From: Candidatus Melainabacteria bacterium
GTDB lineage: Bacteria > Cyanobacteriota > Vampirovibrionia > LMEP-6097
Reading direction: 5' to 3'
Assembly (NCBI GenBank): GCA_018695135.1
Contig: JABHOV010000116.1
Span: 1-45,821, forward strand
DNA length: 45,821 nucleotides
Part shown: positions 24,451-32,128 of the stretch, piece by piece
Position numbering within the stretch: the first letter of the stretch is position 1
Layout of the letters: every line of letters begins with the position of its first letter
Program-made: the position numbers and the translations under genes
Notes under the pieces: model-generated
What the model saw: the letters and a program-made list of their open reading frames with translations, nothing else
Told to the model about the DNA's origin: nothing
Databases searched by the model: none

Positions 24451-25856
24451 AGTGCTTTAGAAAAGGTTTTATGTGCGCCAGCCTTGTGGATATAGTTGTC
24501 AAAACAACTTGCAATATTGCGACTAACAAAGCGTCCCAGTTCTGTGATTTCTAGATTTATGAGGTTTGGCTGAGTTAAGTCAGCATAGCTCCAGCTTAAT
24601 AAACTTTCATCAATAAAGGGCTTGAGGCGATCAAACTCTTCAGCATAAAGAGCAATATCAACCTGTGCAAAATTGTTTGCCATCAATTCTTTGATAATCT
24701 CTCTACGGTTTTTGTCATCTTGATTACTAATCAAGAACTTCTCTGCTTGCATATGATCCTGGTAATAATCCTTTAGCTTCTTGGGGTTTTGTTTGTAAGC
24801 ACCTTGAATATCACTTATCGCACTTAGTCCAGCTGAGTACATATCCAAGCCAGAGTGAGTGGTGTAGCCCTGGAAATTGCGTGAAAGGCTTTTGGATTTT
24901 TGTGCCAAAGACAATGCGTCATTGGGCTTCGCGAAGTGATCGATACCAATAAAGTCATAACCAAAATCACAAAACTCTTCTGCTGCACTCATAAAGATTG
25001 CTAGCTTAGTTTCTTGATTCGGCATCACTGACTCATCGATGTATTTTTTCTGAAACGGAAAAATACTTGGTATATGCGCATAGTTAAATAATGCAATACG
25101 TTCAGGATTAATTTGTTTGACCATCATTACTGTCTCTTGAAAAGTCTCTACCGTCTGATGCGGCAAGCCATAAATTAAATCAAAATTGATACTCTCCAAA
25201 CCTATTTCACGAGCGGTTTCCACCTGTGCTGCCACTTGTTCGAAGCTCTGCAGCCGGTTAATAGCTTCTTGGGTTTGACGATTAAAATCCTGAATCCCCA
25301 TACTCAATCTATTAAAACCAGAATGATAAAGTGCTTGAAGGTGATCTTTGGTTGTTACTCGTGGATCAATTTCTATTGCATACTCATGTTCATTATAATC
25401 AACACCCGAATCTGCAAGCTCCAGGAGTGAAGTTCTTGAATAATAACCAAATCTCTCTTTGATAAAATCAGCCAAGTCAACAATTTGATCTGGACTTAAA
25501 TAAGTCGGAGTACCGCCACCCCAAGCCATCTGCAAAATCTTACGCTTCGGATCTATCTTGTCAGCATAGTAACTAAGCTCTTTTTTGACTTGGTCAATAT
25601 ATTTCTTTTCAATACCGTGCTCAGGGCTAATCACTACATTGCAGCCGCAGTAATAACACTGAGATTCACAAAATGGGATATGCAAATATAAGGAATAATC
25701 ATTGCCTTGCTCGTTGGATCTAAGCATCGCTGCTTCATATTGCTTCTGGTCAAAGTCATGCTTCCACTCTGGCGCTGTCGGGTAGCTAGTGTATCTAGGC
25801 ACCGCATGCCCGTACTTGGCAGTCAGCTCTTTGAGTTTAGCTTTGTTTTGGAGCAT
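24447..25856 (-). CDS. hemN: Oxygen-independent coproporphyrinogen III oxidase
   Basis: This radical-SAM enzyme makes protoporphyrinogen IX precursors without oxygen. The cluster motif is IPFCESQCYYCGCN, the [4Fe-4S] CxxxCxxC followed by the extra Cys found in HemN. WGGGTPTYLSPDQI, NRLSMGIQDFNRQTQEAI and INFDLIYGLPHQT are standard blocks, and the N-terminus VPRYTSYPTAPEWK is that of true HemN rather than HemW. Length (469 aa) is typical. A TAAAAT box ends 5 nt before the ATG. With hemE about 3 kb away, it suggests heme supply for the respiratory operon next door. Confidence 0.95.
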   Translation of the reverse strand: MLQNKAKLKELTAKYGHAVPRYTSYPTAPEWKHDFDQKQYEAAMLRSNEQGNDYSLYLHIPFCESQCYYCGCNVVISPEHGIEKKYIDQVKKELSYYADKIDPKRKILQMAWGGGTPTYLSPDQIVDLADFIKERFGYYSRTSLLELADSGVDYNEHEYAIEIDPRVTTKDHLQALYHSGFNRLSMGIQDFNRQTQEAINRLQSFEQVAAQVETAREIGLESINFDLIYGLPHQTVETFQETVMMVKQINPERIALFNYAHIPSIFPFQKKYIDESVMPNQETKLAIFMSAAEEFCDFGYDFIGIDHFAKPNDALSLAQKSKSLSRNFQGYTTHSGLDMYSAGLSAISDIQGAYKQNPKKLKDYYQDHMQAEKFLISNQDDKNRREIIKELMANNFAQVDIALYAEEFDRLKPFIDESLLSWSYADLTQPNLINLEITELGRFVSRNIASCFDNYIHKAGAHKTFSKAL

Positions 25857-25861
25857 ATATA

Positions 25862-25867
25862 GATTTT
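25862..25867 (-). promoter_or_regulatory. -10 box of hemN
   Basis: TAAAAT on the minus strand ends 5 nt before the ATG at 25856, so a leaderless start is likely. Confidence 0.4.
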
Positions 25868-25873
25868 AGCATT

Positions 25874-26507
25874 CTATTCATTGATAATAACTCTTCCATC
25901 ACGTTCAGTCTCTTCAGGTAAAACCCTCATATTGGCGCGAATAGCAGCAGACACAGCACTATGAATTTTGGAGTCTTGCATCAATGTTGCTGATTGTCCA
26001 AAATTACTTGTAATAAAAGGATAGTCTGTTTGATGACTGTCTTGAGACACATGATGAAGACCAAAATTCATAGGGATTTCAACTCTAGCTTCATCATCTA
26101 TGTCGTTCAGATAAACAAACTCAAGACTTAAGTCATTCTCTTCATCAGCCTAAAGACCTGTTGAATTAATTCACCTAGATATGCAATAGCGAGATTCTTC
26201 TTCTCATTTCCAACCCCTTTATTTGCCAAAGTCTCGTATATTTTTGGAAGCGCATAAAAATCACCAAAGCTCTCTGTTTTAGAGATGTCTTCAGAAGAAA
26301 TATTTCAGCCATTGCTTCGCCGTATTTTCTTGCAGCATCGCCTGTCAAAGGGTATGGTGTGGCACCGTCCCTACCTATATCGATCACATGACTAGTATGT
26401 TCACTTAAACGATCTTGTGCTTTACTATAGTCAGCGCATAATATATCAGTGCGCCCTCTTGCTCCAGAAAGTGCTTATTGTCGTAAAACTCCAATATCAA
26501 AACTCAT
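25874..26507 (-). pseudogene. Decayed gene of unknown function (stop plus two frameshifts)
   Basis: Three consecutive frames read as one protein-like sequence. From ATG 26507, MSFDIGVLRQ stops at a TAA and continues in frame as ALSGARGRTDILCADYSK up to about 26300. A frame change then gives SEDISKTESFGDFYALPKIY. A second change near 26150 gives ADEENDLSLEFVYLNDIDDE, which joins the open end MNFGLHHVSQ...RDGRVIINE. The family is not recognised. A TATGAT box lies six nucleotides before the ATG. The remnant sits between hemN and the orphan hemE 3' fragment. Confidence 0.65.
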
Positions 26508-26514
26508 ATCCTAA

Positions 26515-26717
26515 TCATAGCAAATTATTATCAATGCGATGTTTTCTTTGGCGGCTTGTCTTTACAGTATCAATAAAAGCCCTAGCATTCTCTACTGGCA
26601 CCATAGGCAAGATCCCATGACCTAGATTAGCTATATATCCTGGCTCATTGCCTGCAAGCTCTAGCATACGTTTGGTTTCTTCAATTACTGATTGTTTGGT
26701 GCCGAGTTATTTACAAG
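26515..26717 (-). pseudogene. hemE: Orphan 3' fragment of hemE
   Basis: The segment 26559-26717 matches 29034-29192 of intact hemE with about 12 mismatches and no gaps. It keeps the frame ([16 protein letters not shown]) and ends in a different tail ([19 protein letters not shown]) with its own stop at 26515-26517. One codon near the left break is TAA where intact hemE has TTA. It has no start and is separated from hemE by the ATPase cassette. Confidence 0.85.
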
Positions 26718-26732
26718 TTATAACTTGTAAAT
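26709..26732. repeat. 24-bp perfect palindrome at cassette junction
   Basis: ATTTACAAGTTA is followed directly by its reverse complement. The left half belongs to the hemE-derived fragment, so the palindrome spans the junction with the ATPase cassette. It also lies just upstream of the ATPase promoter and could be an operator. Confidence 0.7.
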
Positions 26733-26738
26733 ATAGGG

Positions 26739-26765
26739 TTGTTTTAAAAGATATAGTGGTATAAT
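26739..26765 (+). promoter_or_regulatory. Promoter of AAA/DUF4143 ATPase gene
   Basis: A perfect TATAAT (26760-26765) ends 6 nt before the ATG at 26772. A weak TTGTTT lies 15 nt upstream of it. The expected transcript begins at the start codon. Confidence 0.5.
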
Positions 26766-26771
26766 CTATTT

Positions 26772-28061
26772 ATGCCCTCAAATTCTGAAATCAAAAAACT
26801 AATAGATGAATGGGGTAAATGGGCTTCTAGTCTTAAAGAAAAACGCTTTAAACGAGAAGCTATTGATGCCAAATTTATAGCGAATAATGCAATTGCTCTA
26901 ATTGGAGTAAGAAGATCTGGCAAAACATATTATGCAATTGAGCTTGCTGAAACAATCCTCAAGAAAAAAGAAAAATATCTCTATATCAACTTTGAAGACC
27001 CATATTTTATAGACAACAATACAACTGCAGAATTAGATAGAGCGATAGAGGTTTTTACGGAATATGAATTAGATGAACCTGAATTACTAATATTTGATGA
27101 AATACAAAACATAGATTCATGGGAAAGATGGATTCGCAAACAAATTGATTTAAATAAATATCAAATCATAGTCACTGGTAGCTCAGCAAAGCTACTCAGT
27201 AGCGACATTGCAAGCTCTTTAACGGGCAGAAGCATAAGCTACAAAGTCTACCCTCTATCTTTTTCTGAATTTCTTAAATTTAAACAAAATGATCATGATC
27301 TTAGTGAAAATGAATATCTAGCTTATTTAAAAAAATATATTACTGAAGGAGGATTCCCTGAACCCACTCTTACAAAAGGTAAACAAAACAAAATCAGAGG
27401 ATTGCGTAGCTATTTTGAAGATATTTTACACAAAGATATAGTCAACAGATATTCAATTCGCAACAGCAAAAATCTCTATCTTATAGCTAATTACTACCTA
27501 ACTAATCCAAGCTCTTTACATTCATCTCACTCTGTCAAAAAAGCTCTCAATATCAATGCAGAAACAGTTGCAGACTATAGCCAATATCTAAAAGATGCTT
27601 TTTTGATTTTTGGCATTGATCGTTATCACCCCAACCTTAAAGTCCAAACAAGAGATGCTCAAAAAATCTATGTCATAGATACAGGACTGAGGCATGCTAT
27701 AGCGAGGTCAGTGTCTGAAGATCTTGGTAAACTAGTAGAGAATATAGTATTTATTGAACTACTCAGACGTAATAAAGAAATATATTATTACAAAGAAAAT
27801 CAAGAAGTGGACTTTATAATTACAGAAAATTTTAAAGCCAAGCAAGCGATTCAAGTCTGTTTTGCTGATATGAAAAACGAAACTACCTACCAAAGAGAAA
27901 TTCAAGCTTTGCTTGAATGCCTAGATAAGCTCAAACTTAAAGAAGGATTGATTTTAACAAAAAATAGAGAGGAAAAGCTTAAAATCGGTTCAAAGAAAAT
28001 TAACATGGTTCCTGTTTATAAATGGTTGCTAAGACAACAGCAAGTCGTACTATTATCTTAG
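26772..28061 (+). CDS. AAA family ATPase with DUF4143 domain
   Basis: This 429-residue protein belongs to the widespread AAA_14/DUF4143 group. Walker A is LIGVRRSGKTYYAIEL (about residues 40-55), Walker B is ELLIFDEIQNIDSWERWI, and IIVTGSSAKLLSSDIASSLTGR is the sensor block. The C-terminal part (IYVIDTGLRHAI, LVENIVFIELLRR, YYYKENQEVDFII) has the restriction-nuclease-like DUF4143 pattern. Members are common in accessory regions and their role is mostly unknown. The gene lies between two copies of the hemE 3' end and points opposite to hemE. The next gene starts two nucleotides after its stop. Confidence 0.88.
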   Translation: MPSNSEIKKLIDEWGKWASSLKEKRFKREAIDAKFIANNAIALIGVRRSGKTYYAIELAETILKKKEKYLYINFEDPYFIDNNTTAELDRAIEVFTEYELDEPELLIFDEIQNIDSWERWIRKQIDLNKYQIIVTGSSAKLLSSDIASSLTGRSISYKVYPLSFSEFLKFKQNDHDLSENEYLAYLKKYITEGGFPEPTLTKGKQNKIRGLRSYFEDILHKDIVNRYSIRNSKNLYLIANYYLTNPSSLHSSHSVKKALNINAETVADYSQYLKDAFLIFGIDRYHPNLKVQTRDAQKIYVIDTGLRHAIARSVSEDLGKLVENIVFIELLRRNKEIYYYKENQEVDFIITENFKAKQAIQVCFADMKNETTYQREIQALLECLDKLKLKEGLILTKNREEKLKIGSKKINMVPVYKWLLRQQQVVLLS

Positions 28062-28063
28062 AC

Positions 28064-28654
28064 ATGTCGTTTTATGGAATAGCTACTGCTTTTACCGGCA
28101 AGTCACCTACTGCAAGTTTTCATTGCAATGTAGTCAAGCTTGATACTGATAAAACACCTGCTCCATCTGCTGAAGTACTGGCACATATAGCAAAATATCC
28201 ATGGAGCCAAAAACGACTGACGAGCGAAGCAGATTTTGAAATACTTAACGAAAAACCACCGCTAAGCAATATCAATCTTGATGATGATAGCCAAGTTAGA
28301 GAAGTCGCACTCAAATTTATTGCTACCGTTGCCAAGACAATTGAACTACAAAAACAAGACGAAGACCATGGCTCTAGTCCTGTGCATATCATTATTGGCC
28401 AAGATGGGAGAAATGGACATGATTACTATACAAGAAAATCACTTCGTGGAAAATTCGTGGAAGCTGAAAGTCCAGATCGTATTAGAGCCTTAATAAAGAA
28501 TTGTAGATTTCATACAAAAAATTATAGTTCTCACCAATCAAAAAGTATCTTGTCATTAGATCCAAATGGGGAATTACCTTTTGAGGGCTCACTTACAGCA
28601 GATGCTATTAAAAGCCTAGGGGGGGAAACTGAAACATCAGGCTACGAAAGATAG
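28064..28654 (+). CDS. Hypothetical protein, N-terminal part of a split frame
   Basis: This gene is not recognised. It begins at ATG 28064 (MSFYGIATAF), two nucleotides after the ATPase stop; an in-frame ATG at 28022 would overlap that gene. The 196-residue product is hydrophilic without a signal peptide. It ends in GETETSGYER shortly after a run of seven G (28619-28625). With six G the frame would continue into the next frame (28662-29051), giving one protein of ~328 residues. It is probably cotranscribed with the ATPase and belongs to the same cassette. Confidence 0.55.
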   Translation: MSFYGIATAFTGKSPTASFHCNVVKLDTDKTPAPSAEVLAHIAKYPWSQKRLTSEADFEILNEKPPLSNINLDDDSQVREVALKFIATVAKTIELQKQDEDHGSSPVHIIIGQDGRNGHDYYTRKSLRGKFVEAESPDRIRALIKNCRFHTKNYSSHQSKSILSLDPNGELPFEGSLTADAIKSLGGETETSGYER

Positions 28655-28661
28655 AGCTCTA

Positions 28662-29051
28662 TTGAAATTAAAACAACAGGCAGCATTGCATGGATTCTAT
28701 CGTGGCAGAACGGTTCCGCTTGATCCTAGATATAGCTCAATACTAGAATCAGATCCGGAACTCAATGAACTAACATACTTAGGCTGGGATCAAAAAATTG
28801 AGAGATCATTCATTAATGGTATTCGTTATTTCTTACAGAAGATAAAGAAAGAACAGCCGCATAATTGCCATGTTAAAATTGATCAAACAATATCTGCTCC
28901 TCCTTTCACCGATATTGCAAAAACTATTCTGCTTGACTTACTAGATGAATCAGAAGATGGTAAAAACCGAATTGATTACAGTGATGATGAAAAACTCAAA
29001 AGCAAAATTGGAACAGATCTTAAGAGGCTAAGTTCTTTACAGTCTCAATAA
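28662..29051 (+). CDS. Hypothetical protein, C-terminal part of a split frame
   Basis: The annotated-length frame starts at a TTG, but it is open upstream to the G7 run and there reads KLKHQATKDRALLKLKQQAA, a natural continuation of the preceding frame. I therefore read it as the C-terminal part of the 28064 protein. It is hydrophilic, with no recognisable family. Its last ~30 bases overlap the end of hemE on the other strand (29020-29051). Confidence 0.5.
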   Translation: MKLKQQAALHGFYRGRTVPLDPRYSSILESDPELNELTYLGWDQKIERSFINGIRYFLQKIKKEQPHNCHVKIDQTISAPPFTDIAKTILLDLLDESEDGKNRIDYSDDEKLKSKIGTDLKRLSSLQSQ

Positions 29052-30081
29052 AAGCCCTAGCGTTCTCTACTGGCACCATTGGCAAGATGCCATGACCTAG
29101 ATTTGCTATATATCCTGGCTCATTGCCGGCAAGCTCAAGCATACGTTTGGTTTCTTCAATTACTGATTGCTTAGTACCCAGTAATTTACAAGGATCTAAA
29201 TTACCCTGAATCGCTATGTTTTTGCCATCAACAAAACTACGGACTTCAGCGAGGTTGACTCTCCAATCAACACTAAGACAATTGGCACCTGTTTGCACCA
29301 TGTAATCAAGAATATTGGCAACTCCATTTACATAAAGAGTGATACTGGCATCTGGATAAACAGAACGTATCTTGCTAATGATTTTTTGTTGGTAAGGCAT
29401 TGCAAACTCTTGGTAATCTCTTTGAGTCAACACGCTTCCCCAAGTATCAAAAAGCTGCACGGCATCAACACCTCTATCAAGTTTGAGAATTAAGTAATCA
29501 GCAATAGTGTCAGAGAGTTTTTGCAAAAGCATATGCATCGCTTGAGGATGCTGGTAACTAAAGGCTTTGATCTGTGCAAAGTCTTTTGAGCCGCCTCCTT
29601 CAATCATATAACTAGCAAGAGTCCATGGCGCGCCGGCAAAACCTAAAACAGGAAGCTCATCATTGACCTTGGATTTGATTTCTGTAATAGTGTCATAGAC
29701 AAAACTACAAGACTTGGCAAGTTCATCTTTATCGAGTACTCTCAAGTCTTCAACTTGCTTCACTGTTCTAATTGGCTCAGCAAACTTGGGAGAACCAGTT
29801 GCAAAACTTACAGCCGATCCCATTGGTTCAAGCGGCACCAAAATATCAGAAAACATAATGATGGCATCGACACCAAAAATTTCATAAGGCTGAATAGAAA
29901 CCTCAGCTGCTTTGACTGGGTTCTTACACAAATCAAGGAAACTAAACTGACTGCGAATCGCTTGATACTCTGGTAAGTATCTTCCAGCCTGACGCATCAT
30001 CCATACTGGAGCTCTGTCAGTTGCCTGGCAACGAAGTGCTTTGAGGATTCGATCGTTTTTTATAGTTGTTTGAGTGGGCAT
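29020..30081 (-). CDS. hemE: Uroporphyrinogen decarboxylase
   Basis: HemE converts uroporphyrinogen III to coproporphyrinogen III. The N-terminal signature APVWMMRQAGRYLPEYQ carries the substrate Arg residues. FSDILVPLEPMG has the catalytic Asp, and GFAGAPWTLASYMIEGG and QLFDTWG are standard. Length (353 aa) is normal. The C-terminal tail (TVKNLAS) comes from sequence shared with the cassette gene's end and differs from the tail in the orphan copy at 26515. A TATAAT box ends 6 nt before the ATG, and a hairpin-rich region lies upstream. Confidence 0.96.
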   Translation of the reverse strand: MPTQTTIKNDRILKALRCQATDRAPVWMMRQAGRYLPEYQAIRSQFSFLDLCKNPVKAAEVSIQPYEIFGVDAIIMFSDILVPLEPMGSAVSFATGSPKFAEPIRTVKQVEDLRVLDKDELAKSCSFVYDTITEIKSKVNDELPVLGFAGAPWTLASYMIEGGGSKDFAQIKAFSYQHPQAMHMLLQKLSDTIADYLILKLDRGVDAVQLFDTWGSVLTQRDYQEFAMPYQQKIISKIRSVYPDASITLYVNGVANILDYMVQTGANCLSVDWRVNLAEVRSFVDGKNIAIQGNLDPCKLLGTKQSVIEETKRMLELAGNEPGYIANLGHGILPMVPVENARAFIETVKNLAS

Positions 30082-30087
30082 TGGGTT

Positions 30088-30093
30088 ATTATA
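30088..30093 (-). promoter_or_regulatory. -10 box of hemE
   Basis: A perfect TATAAT on the minus strand ends 6 nt before the ATG at 30081. Confidence 0.5.
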
Positions 30094-30099
30094 GTATTT

Positions 30100-30140
30100 A
30101 TCTACATTGCATATTGCAAATTATCTCAAAGCGATGTAGA
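30100..30140. repeat. Inverted repeat upstream of hemE
   Basis: TATCTACATTGC faces GCGATGTAGATA across a ~20-nt loop. It lies just upstream of the hemE -10 box and next to repeat copy c; a regulatory role is possible but unproven. Confidence 0.4.
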
Positions 30141-30239
30141 TAATTTGCTCAAAAGCAAGGCTTGCGAGAGCCCGCAGGGCGTTCCCGTACTTGGTTAATA
30201 CCAAGAAGGGCGAGCATAACGCAGCTGTTGAGTAAATTA
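30141..30239 (+). repeat. Long hairpin repeat, family 2 copy c
   Basis: Arms TAATTTGCTCAAAAGC and GCTGTTGAGTAAATTA pair imperfectly. The cores GCAAGGCTTGCGAG and GGGCGAGCATAACGCAG match copies b and d, and an inner CTTGG...CCAAG stem is present. It fills the gap between hemE and the end of the respiratory operon. Confidence 0.72.
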
Positions 30240-30252
30240 GCACAGAGCCCTA

Positions 30253-30363
30253 TCAAGCTTCGGCGATGAGCCCAAATGCCGATATCATCAATAGCGCCAA
30301 AAAGAAAATCACATAAAATATTATATTATCAAAGGCGATATCTACTTTAGTTTTAGCTGGCAT
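30253..30363 (-). CDS. 36-aa single-span membrane protein at end of respiratory operon
   Basis: This small frame starts with ATG inside the last codons of the MvhD gene (11-nt overlap, different frame). It encodes MPAKTKVDIAFDN, one hydrophobic helix (IIFYVIFFLALLMISAFGLI) and AEA. A short polar N-terminus, a clean membrane span and the tight overlap with a conserved gene are typical of real small respiratory subunits. It could be a structural subunit of the cytochrome complex or help to anchor the soluble MvhD protein. No homologue is known to me. It is the last gene of the operon, and repeat copy c follows. Confidence 0.6.
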   Translation of the reverse strand: MPAKTKVDIAFDNIIFYVIFFLALLMISAFGLIAEA

Positions 30364-30769
30364 TGGCAGCCTCCTTCTCTAATTCAACTGCAACATGATC
30401 TTGAAAATCACGCACACGTTTTTTGAAACTACTTACTTGAACTTCAGACATCCAAAGACCTTTGAGTCTATTTTTGGGTACTGTTTTTTTGATTACCGGT
30501 GGACGCATACCGAGCATACGTTCACGACAAAACTTGTTACCTTCACGGAAGTGGCAATCACCAATTTGACAGCCCATTGCAATAACACCTTCAGCGCCAT
30601 CTTTGAATGCTTTTTCAATCATTCTTGGTTGAATGATTCCAGAGCAAGGAACTCTAACTACATAAGCGTTATCTACATCCTTGAGATTAGCTCCATGCTT
30701 GCCTTCTAGCTCATTGTCAAGATTGACACTGCGCTCACAGGCTATTACTACTACTTTGTTCTTTCCCAT
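30353..30769 (-). CDS. mvhD: MvhD-type hydrogenase iron-sulfur subunit (no hydrogenase in window)
   Basis: The 138-residue soluble protein matches the MvhD/FrhD family, [2Fe-2S] electron-transfer subunits that in methanogens link a hydrogenase or formate dehydrogenase to heterodisulfide reductase HdrA. Visible are C11, VPCSGIIQPRMIEKAF with C42, GVIAMGCQIGDCHF with C67 and C72, and C81. The usual first CxxC near the N-terminus is reduced to a single Cys (ACERS). No HdrA, MvhA or MvhG is encoded here. The neighbours are a ferredoxin-fused cytochrome b and a cbb3 oxidase, so its partner is probably that cytochrome b and an unknown soluble donor or acceptor. Confidence 0.85.
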   Translation of the reverse strand: MGKNKVVVIACERSVNLDNELEGKHGANLKDVDNAYVVRVPCSGIIQPRMIEKAFKDGAEGVIAMGCQIGDCHFREGNKFCRERMLGMRPPVIKKTVPKNRLKGLWMSEVQVSSFKKRVRDFQDHVAVELEKEAANAS

Positions 30770-30803
30770 ATAAACTCTAGCTCCCTAATCAACCAATCCT
30801 CTA

Positions 30804-31004
30804 TCAACATTCTATTCCAGACCTTGAGAAATCTGATCTTCTCAAAGAAGTATGATCTTTTCCATCAAAGGTCTTAGTATTTTCCAATATAGCTCTTGTG
30901 TCAATGTCGAGATCAAGTTCACGAACTAAAGACACCACTCTTTGCACAGAACCTTGATCTCTCAAATTAGCTATGATGTTAACATCTCCTGAAACTAGTG
31001 TCAT
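30804..31004 (-). CDS. 66-aa hypothetical protein in respiratory operon
   Basis: Its start codon overlaps the stop of the cytochrome b-ferredoxin gene (TAATG at 31002-31006), so it is probably translated by coupling. The product is soluble, with one Cys at the very end (SGIEC). No family is recognised. Its place between the ferredoxin-fused cytochrome b and MvhD suggests a role in that module, but nothing in the sequence shows it. Confidence 0.55.
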   Translation of the reverse strand: MTLVSGDVNIIANLRDQGSVQRVVSLVRELDLDIDTRAILENTKTFDGKDHTSLRRSDFSRSGIEC

Positions 31005-32128
31005 TAAACCGTAGCCTCCAAAATCATTCTAGTCTTGTCCATATAATCTGTAGAAACATGGGCTGGTAATTCAATAGCGTCAAAATTGCAAGCGCCAACA
31101 CATAGACCACACTCGGCACATCTTGCGTCAATCACAATTGCGATTTCCTTGAATTTAGAACCGTCTGTACGTGGTGCCATATAAATTGCTTCATAAGGAC
31201 AATCAACAGCACAAAGCTTACATCCAACACAAGCGTCTTTGTTTACTGTCGCTGGTTCATCATCTCTTGATTTAACAAACTCAGGAAGTAAGATCGCTAT
31301 CAGTGTAACTACAGCAAGAGCAACCCAAGTCCAAATATTGCCAAGGTAATCCATGACAGGGAAGATCCACAAATAGAACCAATCCATATCAAAGTAAGTT
31401 GGAGTGGCAATCAAAACTGCTTCAGGACCGGAAGTTGCTGGCATTAATCCAGCAAATATAAGTATAATCCCACTCAAGAGGCAACCTAATGCCCAAGTGA
31501 CATTGACTACTGGTCTTGAGATTCTCATATAATGAATCCAAAGCATCACTAATAAAGTGAATGAAGTACCGGTATGCAAGAACAGCGCCATGCTCATGGT
31601 GTAATTGCTAATTGAATTATCATTGATAAAAGCGTGAGACCAAGTCTGTCCCCAAATAGGGAAAGCAGCAAGAAATTCACTGACCTTAATGACGATTTGA
31701 TAAGAACGTTCATCCCAAACTAAGATATAGCCAGAGATACCAATCAAGGTCATCATAAATATCAGAGCGATTCCTGAGTACCAAGCGATAATTCGATATG
31801 ATCTATATCTATCAGTGAAGTAGACTCTGAGCGCATGCAAGGCTACAGTAATAATCATTGCATCAGCAGCATAACGGTGAATACCACGAATCATATCTCC
31901 AAAAGGAATCTTGTGAGTGATGTACTCAACTGACTGGTAAGCACCTTCAAGTGTCGGCATATAGTATGCAAACAACAATAAACCTGAAAGGAATAAAATC
32001 CACATGAAGAAATTAGGCATCGCCCCATGATAATAAAGAATATTTTGTTCGGAAGAAAAGATCTTGTTGAAGGCATCCTCAATTCTCAGAAACACTATTT
32101 GACCGGCTCTAACTATTTTTGTAAACAT
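31004..32128 (-). CDS. Cytochrome b (N-terminal type) fused to 2x[4Fe-4S] ferredoxin
   Basis: This 374-residue membrane protein is fused to a ferredoxin. The four-helix cytochrome b core keeps all four heme ligands with the family's 14-residue spacing: H84 and H98 (GIHRYAADAMIITVALHALR), H185 and H199 (FLHTGTSFTLLVMLWIHYMR). Two or three more helices follow. At the place of the Qo motif PEWY it reads MDWF (248-251). After LPEFVKSRDD come two clusters: C300, C303, C306, C310 and C337, C340, C343, C347. This joins the quinone/heme b chain to iron-sulfur centres on the N-side. The start overlaps the stop of the 109-aa gene; MvhD is two genes downstream. Confidence 0.92.
   Translation of the reverse strand: MFTKIVRAGQIVFLRIEDAFNKIFSSEQNILYYHGAMPNFFMWILFLSGLLLFAYYMPTLEGAYQSVEYITHKIPFGDMIRGIHRYAADAMIITVALHALRVYFTDRYRSYRIIAWYSGIALIFMMTLIGISGYILVWDERSYQIVIKVSEFLAAFPIWGQTWSHAFINDNSISNYTMSMALFLHTGTSFTLLVMLWIHYMRISRPVVNVTWALGCLLSGIILIFAGLMPATSGPEAVLIATPTYFDMDWFYLWIFPVMDYLGNIWTWVALAVVTLIAILLPEFVKSRDDEPATVNKDACVGCKLCAVDCPYEAIYMAPRTDGSKFKEIAIVIDARCAECGLCVGACNFDAIELPAHVSTDYMDKTRMILEATV

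Noticed and set aside
26772-28061. ATPase as part of a defence or toxin-antitoxin system
   Set aside because: No partner toxin, nuclease or known defence gene is present; the family is widespread and the context gives no proof.
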